Shown here: positions 43,362 through 52,404 of the stretch, one piece after another | Layout of the letters: every line of letters begins with the position of its first letter | How positions within the stretch are numbered: position 1 is the stretch's first letter | Source of the DNA: CAZBRS01 sp964494475 | GTDB lineage: Bacteria > Myxococcota_A > UBA9042 > CAZBRS01 | Assembly: GCA_964494475.1 (NCBI GenBank) | Contig: CAZBRS010000004.1 | Span: 1-64,000, forward strand | Direction of reading: 5' to 3' | DNA: 64,000 nucleotides | Translations under genes and position numbers: made by a program | The notes under the pieces: model-generated | Database searches by the model: none | What the model saw: the letters and a program-made list of their open reading frames with translations, nothing else | What the model was told of the DNA's origin: nothing

Positions 43362-44015
43362 TCACCCCGGCATCGGCAGCACGTACAGCAGCATGCAGAT
43401 CCAGTGGCAGACGCTGCCCGCCAGCACGAACAGGTGCCAGACGGCGTGGTGGTAGGGGAGCGTCTTCCAGACGTAGAACGCGATGCCCCCGGTGTAGGCC
43501 AGGCCTCCCGCCAGGATCCACAGCAGGCCGCCGACCGGCATGGCGCTCAGCAGCGGCTCGATGGCGACGAGCGCGGCCCAGCCCATGCCCACGTACACGG
43601 CCACGCCCACGCGCCGGAAGCGCCCGAAGAGCCACGTCTTGACCGCGATGCCCACCGCCGCCAGGCCCCACTCGACGCCGAAGAGGCTCCAGCCCCACGG
43701 CCCCCGGAGGACGACGAGCGACAGCGGCGTGTAGGTGCCCGCGATCAGCAGGAAGATGGCCGCGTGGTCGAGGCGGTGGAAGACGGCCTTCGCGCGGGGC
43801 CAGGGCAGGGCGTGGTAGAGGGTCGAGAAGGTGTAGAGCAGCACCAGGCTCGCGCCGTAGATCGAGAAGCTGACGACGCGCCAGGCGTCGCCGTGCTGCG
43901 CCGACAGGGTGACGAGCACCGTCAGACCCGCCACCGCCAGCGCGGCCCCGAGCCCGTGGACCATCGAGTTGGCGACCTCTTCGCGGCGCGATTGCACGCT
44001 GAAGGCGTGGCTCAT
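43362..44015 (-). CDS. Hemolysin III family / PAQR-type membrane protein
   Basis: A 217-residue membrane protein with seven hydrophobic segments. Family signatures are EEVANSMVHGLGAAL near the N-terminus, STLYHALPW, FHRLDHAAIFLLIAGTYTP and the C-terminal PYHHAVWHLFVLAGSVCHW, containing the His/Asp residues that bind zinc in PAQR receptors. Bacterial members are annotated as hemolysin III or YqfA; lipid hydrolase activity is proposed for PAQR proteins. GGGAGG lies before the in-frame ATG at 44027, too close for that codon, so I chose the ATG at 44015, though an even earlier start at 44099 is open. Confidence 0.88.
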   Translation of the reverse strand: MSHAFSVQSRREEVANSMVHGLGAALAVAGLTVLVTLSAQHGDAWRVVSFSIYGASLVLLYTFSTLYHALPWPRAKAVFHRLDHAAIFLLIAGTYTPLSLVVLRGPWGWSLFGVEWGLAAVGIAVKTWLFGRFRRVGVAVYVGMGWAALVAIEPLLSAMPVGGLLWILAGGLAYTGGIAFYVWKTLPYHHAVWHLFVLAGSVCHWICMLLYVLPMPG

Positions 44016-44127
44016 GGGACGCGGCATCCTCCCGGCAGAAGGCCGGTGGGGATGGTGGCATAGGCGGGTTGAAAGATCAATCTGCACCTCGCGTTCCATA
44101 TTTCACCATCTGGGTTCCGAAAAAGGC

Positions 44128-44155
44128 TTGCCAACCTTTCGACGCGTACGGTAAT
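44128..44155 (+). promoter_or_regulatory. Candidate promoter of the cbb3-alternative complex III operon
   Basis: TTGCCA (44128-44133) and GGTAAT (44150-44155) have a 16-base spacer and lie 37 bases before the CcoNO start codon. The rest of 44016-44192 shows no convincing FNR or other regulatory site. Confidence 0.4.
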
Positions 44156-44192
44156 CTCCTCGGCGTTCGCCTCTTCACGGGATGACATACGG

Positions 44193-46418
44193 ATGAACAC
44201 CGCGAACGACATCGTACGCTACGACGATCGCTACCCGCGGCTCTTCTTCCTGGCCGCGCTCACCTGGGCGGTCGTGGGCATGCTGGTGGGCGTGCTGATC
44301 GCGGCCATGCTCTTCATGCCCGCGCTCAACTTCGCGCCCTTCCTCACCTTCGGCCGGCTCCGGCCGCTGCACACCAACGCGGTCATCTTCGCGTTCTGCG
44401 GCAACATCATCTTCGGCGGCGTCTACCACTCCATGCAGCGCCTGCTGAAGACCCGCCTCTTCAGCGATACGTTCACGAAGATCCACTTCTGGGGCTGGCA
44501 GCTGCTCATCGTGGCCGCCGCGGTGGCGCTGGTGGGGGGCGTGACCCAGGGCAAGGAGTACGCCGAGCTGCCCTGGCTGCTCGACATCGTGATCGCCGGG
44601 CTGTGGGTCCTGTTCGCGGTCAACTTCTTCGCCACCATCGCCATCCGGCGCGAGAAGCACCTGTACGTGGCCATCTGGTTCTACATCGCCACCATCGTGG
44701 CCGTCGCCATCCTGCACCTCGGAAACAGCGCGGCCATCCCCTACTCGTGGCTCGGCTCGTACTCGGCCTACGCGGGCGTGAAGGACGCCCTCATGCAGTG
44801 GTGGTACGGCCACAACGCGGTGGCCTTCTTCCTGACCACGCCCTTCCTCGGCCTCATGTACTACTACCTGCCCAAGGCCGCCGAGCGCCCGGTCTTCAGC
44901 TACAAGCTCTCGATCATGCACTTCTGGTCGCTGGTCTTCGTCTACATCTGGGCGGGGCCCCACCACCTGCACTACACGGCGCTGCCCGAGTGGGCCTCGA
45001 CCCTCGGCATGCTGTTCTCGCTCATCCTCTGGATGCCCTCGTGGGGTGGCATGGTCAACGGCCTGCTCACCCTGCGCGGCGCCTGGGACAAGGTGCGCGA
45101 AGAGCCCGTGCTCAAGTTCCTGGTGGTGGGCGTCACCTACTACGGCATGTCGACCTTCGAGGGGCCGATGATGTCGATCAAGTCGGTGAACGCGGTCTCG
45201 CACTACACCGACTGGACCATCGGCCACGTGCACGCCGGCACCCTGGGCTGGAACGCGTTCATGTCGGTGGGCATCCTCTACTGGGTCGTCCCGCGCCTCT
45301 GGAAGACGCAGCTCTTCAGCAAGCGGCTCGCGACCACCCACTTCTGGGTGGGCACGGTCGGGCTCATCCTGTACCAGGTCTCCATGTGGGTGGCGGCCAT
45401 CACGCAGTGGGCCATGTGGCGCGCCTTCGAGCCCGACGGCCGCCTCGCGTACCCCGACTTCATCGAGACGGTCATCAAGATCGTGCCCATGTACTGGGTG
45501 CGCCTGGTCGGCGCGGTCCTGTTCTTCACGGGCATGCTGCTCATGGTCTACAACATCTGGAAGACCGTGAAGAGCGCCCCCGCGAACTACGCCGACGAGC
45601 CCGACGTGCACGCCCCGCGGCTCGTGCCCGACCTGGCCGCGCCCGGCGCGACCACGGCGCCCAACACCTACGACCACGCGTTCTACCGGCTGCAGCATAC
45701 GCTGCGCCACGGCGTTCACCGCCTCATCGAGGGCAACTGGGGGGTGATGACCGTCCTCGTCGTGCTGGCCCTCTCGGTGGGTTCGCTGGTCGAGGCCCTG
45801 CCCCTGTTCTTCAACCAGGAGAACGTGAAGACCATCGCCAGCGTCAAGCCCTATACGCCGCTCGAGGTGCTGGGGCGCGACGTCTACCTGCGCGAGGGCT
45901 GCTACAATTGCCACTCGCAGATGGTGCGCCCCTTCCGGCACGAGATCGAACGCTACGGCGAGCACTCCAAGGGCGGCGAGTTCGTGTACGACCACCCCTT
46001 CCAGTGGGGCTCCAAGCGCACCGGCCCCGACCTGCACCGCGTGGGCGCCAAGTACCCGTCGCTCTGGCACGTGCGCCACATGGAGGAGCCGCGCTCGACC
46101 ACCCCCGGCTCGGTCATGCCGCGCTACACCCACCTGAAGGAGGCGCCCCTCGACGCCAGCCTGATCGGGGCCAAGATGCGCGCCCTGCGGACCGTGGGCA
46201 CCCCCTACACCGACGGCGAGATCGAGACCGCCGAGGCCTCCATCGCGGCGCAGGCCGCCGCCATCGCGGCCGAGATCGAGGCGCAGCAGGGTCCCCTGGG
46301 GCTGGCCGACAAGGAGATCGTGGCCCTGACCGCGTACCTGCAGCGGCTCGGCACCGATCTCAAGTGGAAGGTGGTGCCCGCGCAGCCGCTGGTCGCCGCC
46401 CCGCAGGGCGCGAGGTAG
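44193..46418 (+). CDS. ccoNO: cbb3 cytochrome oxidase, fused catalytic CcoN and monohaem CcoO
   Basis: A 741-residue fusion of the two core cbb3 subunits. The CcoN part (to about residue 475) has twelve membrane segments with RPLHTNAVIF, the Cu-B His in WWYGHNAVAFF and the pair in WAGPHHLHYT, the active-site Tyr in YYGMSTFEGPMM and haem His residues in IGHVHAGTLGW. The CcoO part carries the single haem c motif CYNCH (C570), the SQMVRPFRHE segment and Met ligand region GSVMPRYTHL. The complex reduces O2 to water with high affinity and pumps protons. CcoN and CcoO are separate in most proteobacteria; the fusion is known in some lineages. The ribosome binding site is weak. Confidence 0.95.
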   Translation: MNTANDIVRYDDRYPRLFFLAALTWAVVGMLVGVLIAAMLFMPALNFAPFLTFGRLRPLHTNAVIFAFCGNIIFGGVYHSMQRLLKTRLFSDTFTKIHFWGWQLLIVAAAVALVGGVTQGKEYAELPWLLDIVIAGLWVLFAVNFFATIAIRREKHLYVAIWFYIATIVAVAILHLGNSAAIPYSWLGSYSAYAGVKDALMQWWYGHNAVAFFLTTPFLGLMYYYLPKAAERPVFSYKLSIMHFWSLVFVYIWAGPHHLHYTALPEWASTLGMLFSLILWMPSWGGMVNGLLTLRGAWDKVREEPVLKFLVVGVTYYGMSTFEGPMMSIKSVNAVSHYTDWTIGHVHAGTLGWNAFMSVGILYWVVPRLWKTQLFSKRLATTHFWVGTVGLILYQVSMWVAAITQWAMWRAFEPDGRLAYPDFIETVIKIVPMYWVRLVGAVLFFTGMLLMVYNIWKTVKSAPANYADEPDVHAPRLVPDLAAPGATTAPNTYDHAFYRLQHTLRHGVHRLIEGNWGVMTVLVVLALSVGSLVEALPLFFNQENVKTIASVKPYTPLEVLGRDVYLREGCYNCHSQMVRPFRHEIERYGEHSKGGEFVYDHPFQWGSKRTGPDLHRVGAKYPSLWHVRHMEEPRSTTPGSVMPRYTHLKEAPLDASLIGAKMRALRTVGTPYTDGEIETAEASIAAQAAAIAAEIEAQQGPLGLADKEIVALTAYLQRLGTDLKWKVVPAQPLVAAPQGAR

Positions 46419-46420
46419 CC

Positions 46421-46579
46421 ATGCTCCAGCAGTTGGGCGGCGAGACCGGCGCCGGAGCCGCGGCGATCGCGTCGATGCTGTTCTTCCTCGGCTTCTGGAC
46501 CGTCGTGGCGGTGCGCACGTGGCGCGCGCGCCCCGAGCAGATGAAGGCGCAGGCCAACCTGCCTCTTTCCGACGACTGA
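46421..46579 (+). CDS. ccoQ: CcoQ-like small membrane subunit
   Basis: A 52-residue protein with one membrane helix (AAAIASMLFFLGFWTVVAVR) and a charged C-terminus (RPEQMKAQ). It starts two bases after the CcoNO stop and lies just before CcoP. Size, topology and position match CcoQ, which stabilises the cbb3 complex. Confidence 0.8.
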   Translation: MLQQLGGETGAGAAAIASMLFFLGFWTVVAVRTWRARPEQMKAQANLPLSDD

Positions 46580-46599
46580 CGAGGAAAGCGAGGCCGACC

Positions 46600-47187
46600 A
46601 TGGCGCAGTACGAAGACAAGGTGCTGCACGAGCTCGACGGCATCAAGGAGTACGACAACCCGCTCCCGGGCTGGCTGTGGGCCATCTGGTGGGGCGCGAT
46701 CCTCTTCGCCGTGCTCTACTTGGCCTTCTATGCGCTGAGCTTCGGCGACGAGACCTACGTGGCCGAGCTGCGCAGTGAAGCCGTCGACGATCTGGCGGCC
46801 GTACAGGCGTACTACGACGCCAACCCGCTGGTGCCGCCGACGACCGCCGAGCTCCTCGCTGGCGCGAAGAACCCCGAGACGCTGGCCCTGGCCTCCGCGC
46901 GCTTCACGAAGACGTGCGCTCCGTGCCATGGCGAGCAGGCCCAGGGCCTCATCGGCCCGAACCTCACCGACGATCGCTGGCTGCACGGCGGCCAGGCGGC
47001 GCAGGTCTTCCAGTCCATCGCCAAGGGCTGGCCGGCCAAGGGCATGCCCCCCTGGGGCCGCGCGCTCCCGCCCGCCGAGCTGTCGGCGCTGGTCTCGTAC
47101 GTGCGCAGCCTGCAGGGCTCGAATCCGCCGAACGCCAAGCCGGCCGAAGGCGACGCCGTGGCGCCGGAGCCGCTGCCGGAGGGGTGA
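46600..47187 (+). CDS. ccoP: cbb3 oxidase cytochrome c subunit CcoP with a single haem
   Basis: A 195-residue CcoP. The N-terminal DGIKEYDNPLPGWLWAIWW and following membrane helix are characteristic of the subunit. Only one haem c motif, CAPCH (C106-H110), is present, with a Met ligand likely in GMPPWG; typical CcoP has two haems and about 300 residues, so the second c-domain is missing or was never acquired. It would accept electrons and pass them to CcoO. The start follows GAGGAAAGCGAGG. Confidence 0.93.
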   Translation: MAQYEDKVLHELDGIKEYDNPLPGWLWAIWWGAILFAVLYLAFYALSFGDETYVAELRSEAVDDLAAVQAYYDANPLVPPTTAELLAGAKNPETLALASARFTKTCAPCHGEQAQGLIGPNLTDDRWLHGGQAAQVFQSIAKGWPAKGMPPWGRALPPAELSALVSYVRSLQGSNPPNAKPAEGDAVAPEPLPEG

Positions 47188-47190
47188 CAG

Positions 47191-48582
47191 GTGGCCGAGC
47201 CCGTGACCCACGACGCCCGCCCACGGGAGAGCGGCCCCGAACCGCGGACGCCTGTCTTCACGGTCGCGCCGGCCGAGGACATGCTCTACAGCCTGACGGC
47301 CGACGGTCGCCGCAAGTTCATCCGCCCCAAGGTGAAGCGCGGGCGGTTCTGGCGCATCCGTCGGCGCATGGCCTACAGCCTCATGGCCTTGTTCTTCGCC
47401 CTGCCGTTGGTGCCGGTCGGCGGTCACCCCGCGGTCTTCCTCGACCTCGTCAACCGGCGCTTCCACGTGCTGGGCGGCACCTTCCACCCCACCGACAACC
47501 TGCTGCTGCTGGCCTTCGGCGCCGGCGTCATCATCACGGTCTTCTTCGTGGGCTCGACCCTGGGCCGCATGTGGTGCGGCTTCGCCTGCCCGCAGACGGT
47601 GTACCTCGAGTTCCTGTTCCGCCCCCTCGAGAAGGTGGCGCGCGGCCCGGTTCGCTGGGCGCTGTGGTTCCTGGCCGCGCTGGCCATGGCCTCTACGTTC
47701 GTGGCGTACTTCGTGGGCTGGGGGCCGTTGCTCCAGGGCCTGACGTCGGCGCCCGCGGCGTTCAAGGCGTCGCTCGCCACCATCGCGGGCCTCACCGGTC
47801 TGATCCTCTTCGACTTCGGGTGGTTCCGCGACCAGATGTGCACGGTGGCCTGCCCGTACGGCCGCCTGCAGAACGTGCTGGCCGATCGCGACACCATCCT
47901 GGTGGCCTACGACGCCAAGCGCGGCGAGCCGCGCTCCCGGGTGCTCGACCGCTTGAAGGACCGCGTCTACGGCGACTGCGTCGACTGCCGCAGCTGCGTG
48001 AACGCGTGCCCGACCGGCACCGACATCCGGCGCGGGCTGCAGCTCGAGTGCATCGGCAGCGCCCAGTGCGTCGACGCGTGCCACGGCGTCATGACCGGGA
48101 TGGGCAAGGAGCCCGGCCTCATCCGCTACACGTCGGCGGCCGAGCAGGCGGGCGGGCGGCGCCACCTGTGGCGGCCGCGCACCCTGGTCTATCTGGTGCT
48201 CCTCAGCCTGGTCTGGGGCTTCCTGGCCGTGCTGGTGGCCACCCGCAGCGACGCCCTGATCGAGATCACGCGCGGCGGCCGCGAGACCTACCGCCTGCTC
48301 CCGAACGGGCTCGTGGCGAACCAGCAGCGCGTGCGCGTGACCAACCAGCTCGAGCGTGCGCAGCGCTTCACCTTCGAGGTTCAGGAGCCGGCCGGGGCGC
48401 AGCTGATCGTCAGCGAGTCGCCGCTCGAGGTCGAGGGCGAGGAGCTCGTGACCGTGAACGCGGTGACCACGGTGGGCAAAGAGGTGTTCCAGAACGGTCA
48501 GGCCACGGCGCGTTACCGCGTCACGTCCGACGCCGGCGTCGTGCAGACGATCGAGTTCCTGCTGCTCGGCCCGTATCGTTGA
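47191..48582 (+). CDS. ccoG: Cytochrome oxidase maturation protein CcoG (FixG/RdxA family)
   Basis: A 463-residue membrane ferredoxin-type protein needed for copper delivery to cbb3. It has several membrane helices, a WCGFACPQTVYLEFLF loop and a DQMCTVACPYGRLQ segment. The first 4Fe-4S motif is complete: C263, C266, C269, C273 in CVDCRSCVNACPTG. The second, normally CIGCxxCIDAC, reads CIGSAQCVDAC, so S290 replaces a Cys ligand. The C-terminal periplasmic domain is Ig-like. It begins at a GTG three bases after CcoP. Confidence 0.93.
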   Translation: MAEPVTHDARPRESGPEPRTPVFTVAPAEDMLYSLTADGRRKFIRPKVKRGRFWRIRRRMAYSLMALFFALPLVPVGGHPAVFLDLVNRRFHVLGGTFHPTDNLLLLAFGAGVIITVFFVGSTLGRMWCGFACPQTVYLEFLFRPLEKVARGPVRWALWFLAALAMASTFVAYFVGWGPLLQGLTSAPAAFKASLATIAGLTGLILFDFGWFRDQMCTVACPYGRLQNVLADRDTILVAYDAKRGEPRSRVLDRLKDRVYGDCVDCRSCVNACPTGTDIRRGLQLECIGSAQCVDACHGVMTGMGKEPGLIRYTSAAEQAGGRRHLWRPRTLVYLVLLSLVWGFLAVLVATRSDALIEITRGGRETYRLLPNGLVANQQRVRVTNQLERAQRFTFEVQEPAGAQLIVSESPLEVEGEELVTVNAVTTVGKEVFQNGQATARYRVTSDAGVVQTIEFLLLGPYR

Positions 48583-48596
48583 GGGGGAGGGGGACC

Positions 48597-49130
48597 GTGA
48601 AGGCGCGCGAGTTCGTCTCGGCCTACCGCTGGCCGCTCTACCTGGGGGGCCTGTTGACCCTGGCCATCGTCGCGAACGGTGTGCTGGTGTACGTGGCCAC
48701 CCGGCCCGATACGCCCCGGCCCATCCCCGCCTTCTACGAGGCCTCGCTCACGTGGGACGCCGACGAGGCCGTCGAGGCGGCCAGCCGTCAGCTCGGCTGG
48801 TCGGTCCGCTACGACCTGCCGGCCGGGGTGCCCCATACCCCGGGCATGCCCCGCCCGGTCGACGTGGCCGTGGTCGACGGAGCAGGCCGCGGCGTCACGG
48901 GGCTCACGGGTCGCCTGCTGGCCCTGCGTCCGTCCGACGGCCGCCTGAACCAGGCCGGGGCCCTCGTCGAGCTTCCCCAGCGGCCCGGCTCGTACCGCAC
49001 GCTCGTGCGCCTCGACCTGCCCGGGCTGTGGGAGCTGCGCGTCGACGCGCGGCAGGGCGCGCTGCGCTTCGTGCACGGCGCGCGCGTGACCGTTCCGTCC
49101 GATGGAGTCACCGTCGGAGGTTCCCGGTGA
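48597..49130 (+). CDS. ccoH: FixH/CcoH-family assembly protein
   Basis: A 177-residue protein with one N-terminal membrane segment (LYLGGLLTLAIVANGVLVYV) and a periplasmic beta-sandwich ending in a strand pair RLDLPGLWELRVDARQG. This is the topology of FixH/CcoH, which helps assemble the cbb3 complex. It starts at a GTG preceded by GAGGGGGAGGGGG and overlaps CcoI by four bases (GTGA). Confidence 0.82.
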   Translation: MKAREFVSAYRWPLYLGGLLTLAIVANGVLVYVATRPDTPRPIPAFYEASLTWDADEAVEAASRQLGWSVRYDLPAGVPHTPGMPRPVDVAVVDGAGRGVTGLTGRLLALRPSDGRLNQAGALVELPQRPGSYRTLVRLDLPGLWELRVDARQGALRFVHGARVTVPSDGVTVGGSR

Positions 49131-51613
49131 CCGACGCGCGCGGCCGAACCACGCTCCGCCTCGCCCCGATCGCCTGCGCCCACTGCGGCCTCGAGGTCCC
49201 GCCGACGCTGGTGCGCGAGGGCGAGCCGTTGCAGTTCTGCTGCTCGGGCTGCCGCCAGGTCTACGGATTGATCCACTCTTTGGGCTACGACCAGTACTAC
49301 CGGCTGGTCGAGCAGCAGCAGGGCGCGCTCGAGCCGGCGACCGTGAGCGGCCGGGCCTTCGACGACTTCGACGACCCGGGCGTGCAGGGCGAGTGCACCG
49401 ACGCCACGGGCGGGGGGCAGCTGCGCTCGCGCCTGTACCTCGAGGGCGTGCACTGCGCGGCCTGCGTCTGGCTGGTCGAGAAGCTGCCCGAGGTCATGCC
49501 GGGGCTGTCGTCGGTGCGCCTCAACCTGGCGAACTCCGTGGTCGAGGTGGTGTGGCAGCCCGGGCAGGCGTCGCTGGCGGCCGTGGGGCGGGCGTTCGAC
49601 GCGCTCGGCTACACCCCCCACATCCACCGCGCCGACCAGGTCCGTGAGGCGCGCCGGGCCGAGGACCGCGCGCTGCTCGTCAAGCTCGGGGTGGCCGCGG
49701 CCTGCGCCATGAACCTCATGTTCCTGCACGGCGCCCTGTACGCCGGCGAGGCCCAGGGCATGGCCTCGCCCTACGAGATCTTCTTCCGCTGGCTGTCGCT
49801 CGGCGTGTCGGCGCCCGTGATGTTCTTCTCGGCCCGTCCCTTCTTCCACACGGCGCTCGCCGGGCTTCGCAACCGCATGGTGCACGTCGACCTGCCCGTC
49901 GCTCTCGCGCTGGCGGTGGCGTGGTCGTTCAGCGCCTGGAACACGTTCGCGGGCGCCGGGCCCCTGTACTTCGACTCGTTGGCCGCCCTGGTGGCGGCGT
50001 TGCTCGGGGCGCGTCAGGTGCAGCGCGCCGCCCAGCGGACCGCGCTCGAGCGCGCCGACAGCCTGCGGGGCGTGGCCTTCATCGAGTTCGCGCGACGGTT
50101 GGCGGGTGAAGGGGTGGACGCTCCCGCGATCGAGGTGCCCATCGCGGCGCTGGCCGAGGGCGATCGCGTCGAGGTGCGCTCGGGCGAGCTCGTGCCGGTC
50201 GACGGCGTGGTGCTGGTGGGGCGCTCGACGATCGACAACGCCGTGCTCACCGGAGAGTCCACGCCCGTGGCGGTTCACGAAGGCGACGTCGTCAGCGCCG
50301 GCTCGACCAACCTGGGGGCCCGGCTGGTGGTGCGTGTCTCGGCGGCCGGGGCCGCGACGCGCGTGGGGGCGCTGCTCGCCATCGTGCAAGAGGCGCTGGC
50401 GCACCGGCCCGCGGTGCTGCAGTGGACCGATCGCGTGGCGCGGGGCTTCGTGTTCGCGGTGCTCGGCCTGGCCGTCGTGACGGCGCTGGTGTGGGCGCAC
50501 GCCGGCGCGACCGTGGCGCTCGAGCGCGTGGTGGCGCTGCTGGTCGTCACGTGCCCCTGCGCGCTGGGGCTGGCCACGCCGGTGGCGGTCGCGGTGGGCC
50601 TCATGCGCGCGGCGCGTGCCGGAATCTTCGTGAAGAACCCCGACGTGCTCCAGCGGCTGCGCAGGGTCGACACGGTGCTGCTCGACAAGACCGGCACGCT
50701 CACCCTGGGGCGCGCCACGCTCTCGGACTGGCGGGGCGACGACGGCGCGCGCGACCTGGCCGTGGCGCTCGAGGCCGAGTCGTCCCACCCCGTGGCCGTG
50801 GCCTTTCGCGCGTCGTACCGCCGGCCCGTACGCGTCGCCCGCGAGGTGAGCGGCGTGCGCGAGGCGGCCGGGCTGGGCATCGCGGGCGTGGTCGACGGGC
50901 GAGCGCTGGCGGTCGGAAACCTGGAGCTCGTCAGCGCCGAGGGCGCGCACGTGCCCGAGGCCTTCGCGCTGCACGCCGCCGGGCTGCTGGAGCGCGGGCT
51001 GAGCCCGGTCTACGTGGCGGTCGACGGCGAGGTCGTCGGCGTGGGCGGCGTGGGCGATCCCCTGCGTGCCGACGCGCGGGCCACCCTCGACGCGCTCCGC
51101 CGGTTGGGCGTGCGCCCGCGCATCGTGTCGGGAGACCACCCCGCCGTGGTCGCGCGCGTGGCCGAGGCGCTGGGCGTGCCCCCTGCCGACGCGCGCGGCG
51201 GCCTCTCGCCCGAGGACAAGCGCGACCTGGTGGCGGCCCTGACCTCGGAGCCGGGGCGCAAGGGGGCCGTGGTCATGGTGGGCGACGGCGTGAACGACGC
51301 CGCGGCCCTGGCCCTGGCCGACGTGGGGGTGGTGGTGCTGGGCGGCTCGGGGGCCTCGATCGTGGCGGCCGACGTCGTGCTCACCCGCGAGGGCGTGGCG
51401 CCGCTGCTCGAGATCATCCGGGGCTCGCGCCGGGTGCTCGGCGTCATCGGCCGGAACCTGGCGTTCTCGCTGCTCTACAACCTGGCCGGCGCCAGTCTGG
51501 CGCTGGCCGGGCTGGTCGGGCCGCTCCTGGCCGCCGTGCTCATGCCCATCTCGTCGCTGACGGTCATCCTGTCGTCGGCGCTCACGCCCACCTTTCGGGG
51601 AGGGCGCCGCTGA
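49127..51613 (+). CDS. ccoI: Copper-exporting P1B-type ATPase CcoI
   Basis: An 828-residue P1B ATPase that supplies copper for cbb3. An N-terminal zinc-ribbon-like part has CAHCGLEVP and FCCSGCRQVYGLI. A heavy-metal-associated domain follows with GVHCAACVWLVE. The catalytic core has LTGEST, the metal-site CPCALGLATP, the phosphorylated Asp in DKTGTLT, SSHPVAVAF and GDGVNDAAALA. The start GTG overlaps the preceding TGA. All catalytic positions are present. Located in the inner membrane. Confidence 0.95.
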   Translation: MTDARGRTTLRLAPIACAHCGLEVPPTLVREGEPLQFCCSGCRQVYGLIHSLGYDQYYRLVEQQQGALEPATVSGRAFDDFDDPGVQGECTDATGGGQLRSRLYLEGVHCAACVWLVEKLPEVMPGLSSVRLNLANSVVEVVWQPGQASLAAVGRAFDALGYTPHIHRADQVREARRAEDRALLVKLGVAAACAMNLMFLHGALYAGEAQGMASPYEIFFRWLSLGVSAPVMFFSARPFFHTALAGLRNRMVHVDLPVALALAVAWSFSAWNTFAGAGPLYFDSLAALVAALLGARQVQRAAQRTALERADSLRGVAFIEFARRLAGEGVDAPAIEVPIAALAEGDRVEVRSGELVPVDGVVLVGRSTIDNAVLTGESTPVAVHEGDVVSAGSTNLGARLVVRVSAAGAATRVGALLAIVQEALAHRPAVLQWTDRVARGFVFAVLGLAVVTALVWAHAGATVALERVVALLVVTCPCALGLATPVAVAVGLMRAARAGIFVKNPDVLQRLRRVDTVLLDKTGTLTLGRATLSDWRGDDGARDLAVALEAESSHPVAVAFRASYRRPVRVAREVSGVREAAGLGIAGVVDGRALAVGNLELVSAEGAHVPEAFALHAAGLLERGLSPVYVAVDGEVVGVGGVGDPLRADARATLDALRRLGVRPRIVSGDHPAVVARVAEALGVPPADARGGLSPEDKRDLVAALTSEPGRKGAVVMVGDGVNDAAALALADVGVVVLGGSGASIVAADVVLTREGVAPLLEIIRGSRRVLGVIGRNLAFSLLYNLAGASLALAGLVGPLLAAVLMPISSLTVILSSALTPTFRGGRR

Positions 51614-51807
51614 TGGAGACCATCTTCGTGCTGCTCCCCCTCGCGCTGCTCATCGCCGCCGTCGCGCTCGCCTTCTTCGTGTGGGCGGTGCGCTCGGGAC
51701 AGTACGACGATCTCGAGACCCCGCCCGTGCGCATGCTGTTCGACGACGAGCCACCGCGCCTTCCCGAACCCCGTGACGCCGCACCGACAAGGAGCGACAC
51801 CCCATGA
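51613..51807 (+). CDS. ccoS: cbb3 oxidase assembly protein CcoS
   Basis: A 64-residue protein with one membrane helix (ETIFVLLPLALLIAAVALAF) followed by the conserved GQYDDLETPPVRMLFDDE. The start codon overlaps the CcoI stop (TGATG), and its stop overlaps the ActA start by four bases, which links cbb3 assembly to the alternative complex III genes. Confidence 0.93.
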   Translation: METIFVLLPLALLIAAVALAFFVWAVRSGQYDDLETPPVRMLFDDEPPRLPEPRDAAPTRSDTP

Positions 51808-52394
51808 AACGACCGAGCTCGCCCGTCCGAGTCCTGATCCTGCTGGCCGTGCTGGTCGGTGCCGGCGCCCTGGTCTACGCCGTCAGCAACGTGCGCCAGG
51901 GCTACGCTCCCCGGCAGCCCATCTTCTTCAAGCACGCGCGAATGGCGGGCGCGCCCAAGTGGGAGAAGAACGAGAAGGGAGAGCCCGTGAACAACGGGGG
52001 CTTCGGCATCCCCTGCCTCTACTGCCACACCATGCCCTACAAGGGCCGCCACAGCACCGTGCCCTCGACCGCCGTGTGCATGAACTGCCACAGCACCGTC
52101 GGCCTCGGCAAGGAGTGGGTCCTGAAGATGAAGGAGTACTGGGACCGGGGCCAGCCCATCCCCTGGGTCAAGGTGCACGACCTGCCCGACTTCGTGTACT
52201 ACGACCACTCGGCCCACCTGAACGCCAAGGACGACAAGGGCAAGCCCAAGGTGGCCTGCCAGGACTGCCACGGCAAGGTCGAGGAGGTGGACGAGGTGAG
52301 CGTGCAGAACGCGTTCAACATGGGCTGGTGCCTCGACTGCCATCGCAAGCCCGAGATGGCGGCGCCGACCGATTGCATCGCCTGCCACCGGTAG
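51804..52394 (+). CDS. actA: Alternative complex III pentahaem cytochrome c ActA
   Basis: A 196-residue c-type cytochrome with an N-terminal membrane anchor (VRVLILLAVLVGAGALVYAV). Five haem motifs are present: CLYCH, CMNCH, CQDCH, CLDCH and CIACH. The HSAHL and FFKH segments supply likely distal His ligands. ActA passes electrons from ActB to downstream cytochromes. It begins the act genes, and ATGA overlap with CcoS indicates coupled translation. Confidence 0.93.
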   Translation: MKRPSSPVRVLILLAVLVGAGALVYAVSNVRQGYAPRQPIFFKHARMAGAPKWEKNEKGEPVNNGGFGIPCLYCHTMPYKGRHSTVPSTAVCMNCHSTVGLGKEWVLKMKEYWDRGQPIPWVKVHDLPDFVYYDHSAHLNAKDDKGKPKVACQDCHGKVEEVDEVSVQNAFNMGWCLDCHRKPEMAAPTDCIACHR

Positions 52395-52404
52395 GGAGAC
52401 GACG

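Noticed and set aside
44069..44080. TTGA-N4-TCAA resembling an FNR/Anr box upstream of ccoNO
   Set aside because: FNR needs TTGAT-N4-ATCAA; here the half-sites are two bases too close.
44175..46685. An 836-codon minus-strand frame under ccoNO
   Set aside because: Antisense shadow of a membrane protein gene; it reads as His/Glu/Val-rich with no domain.
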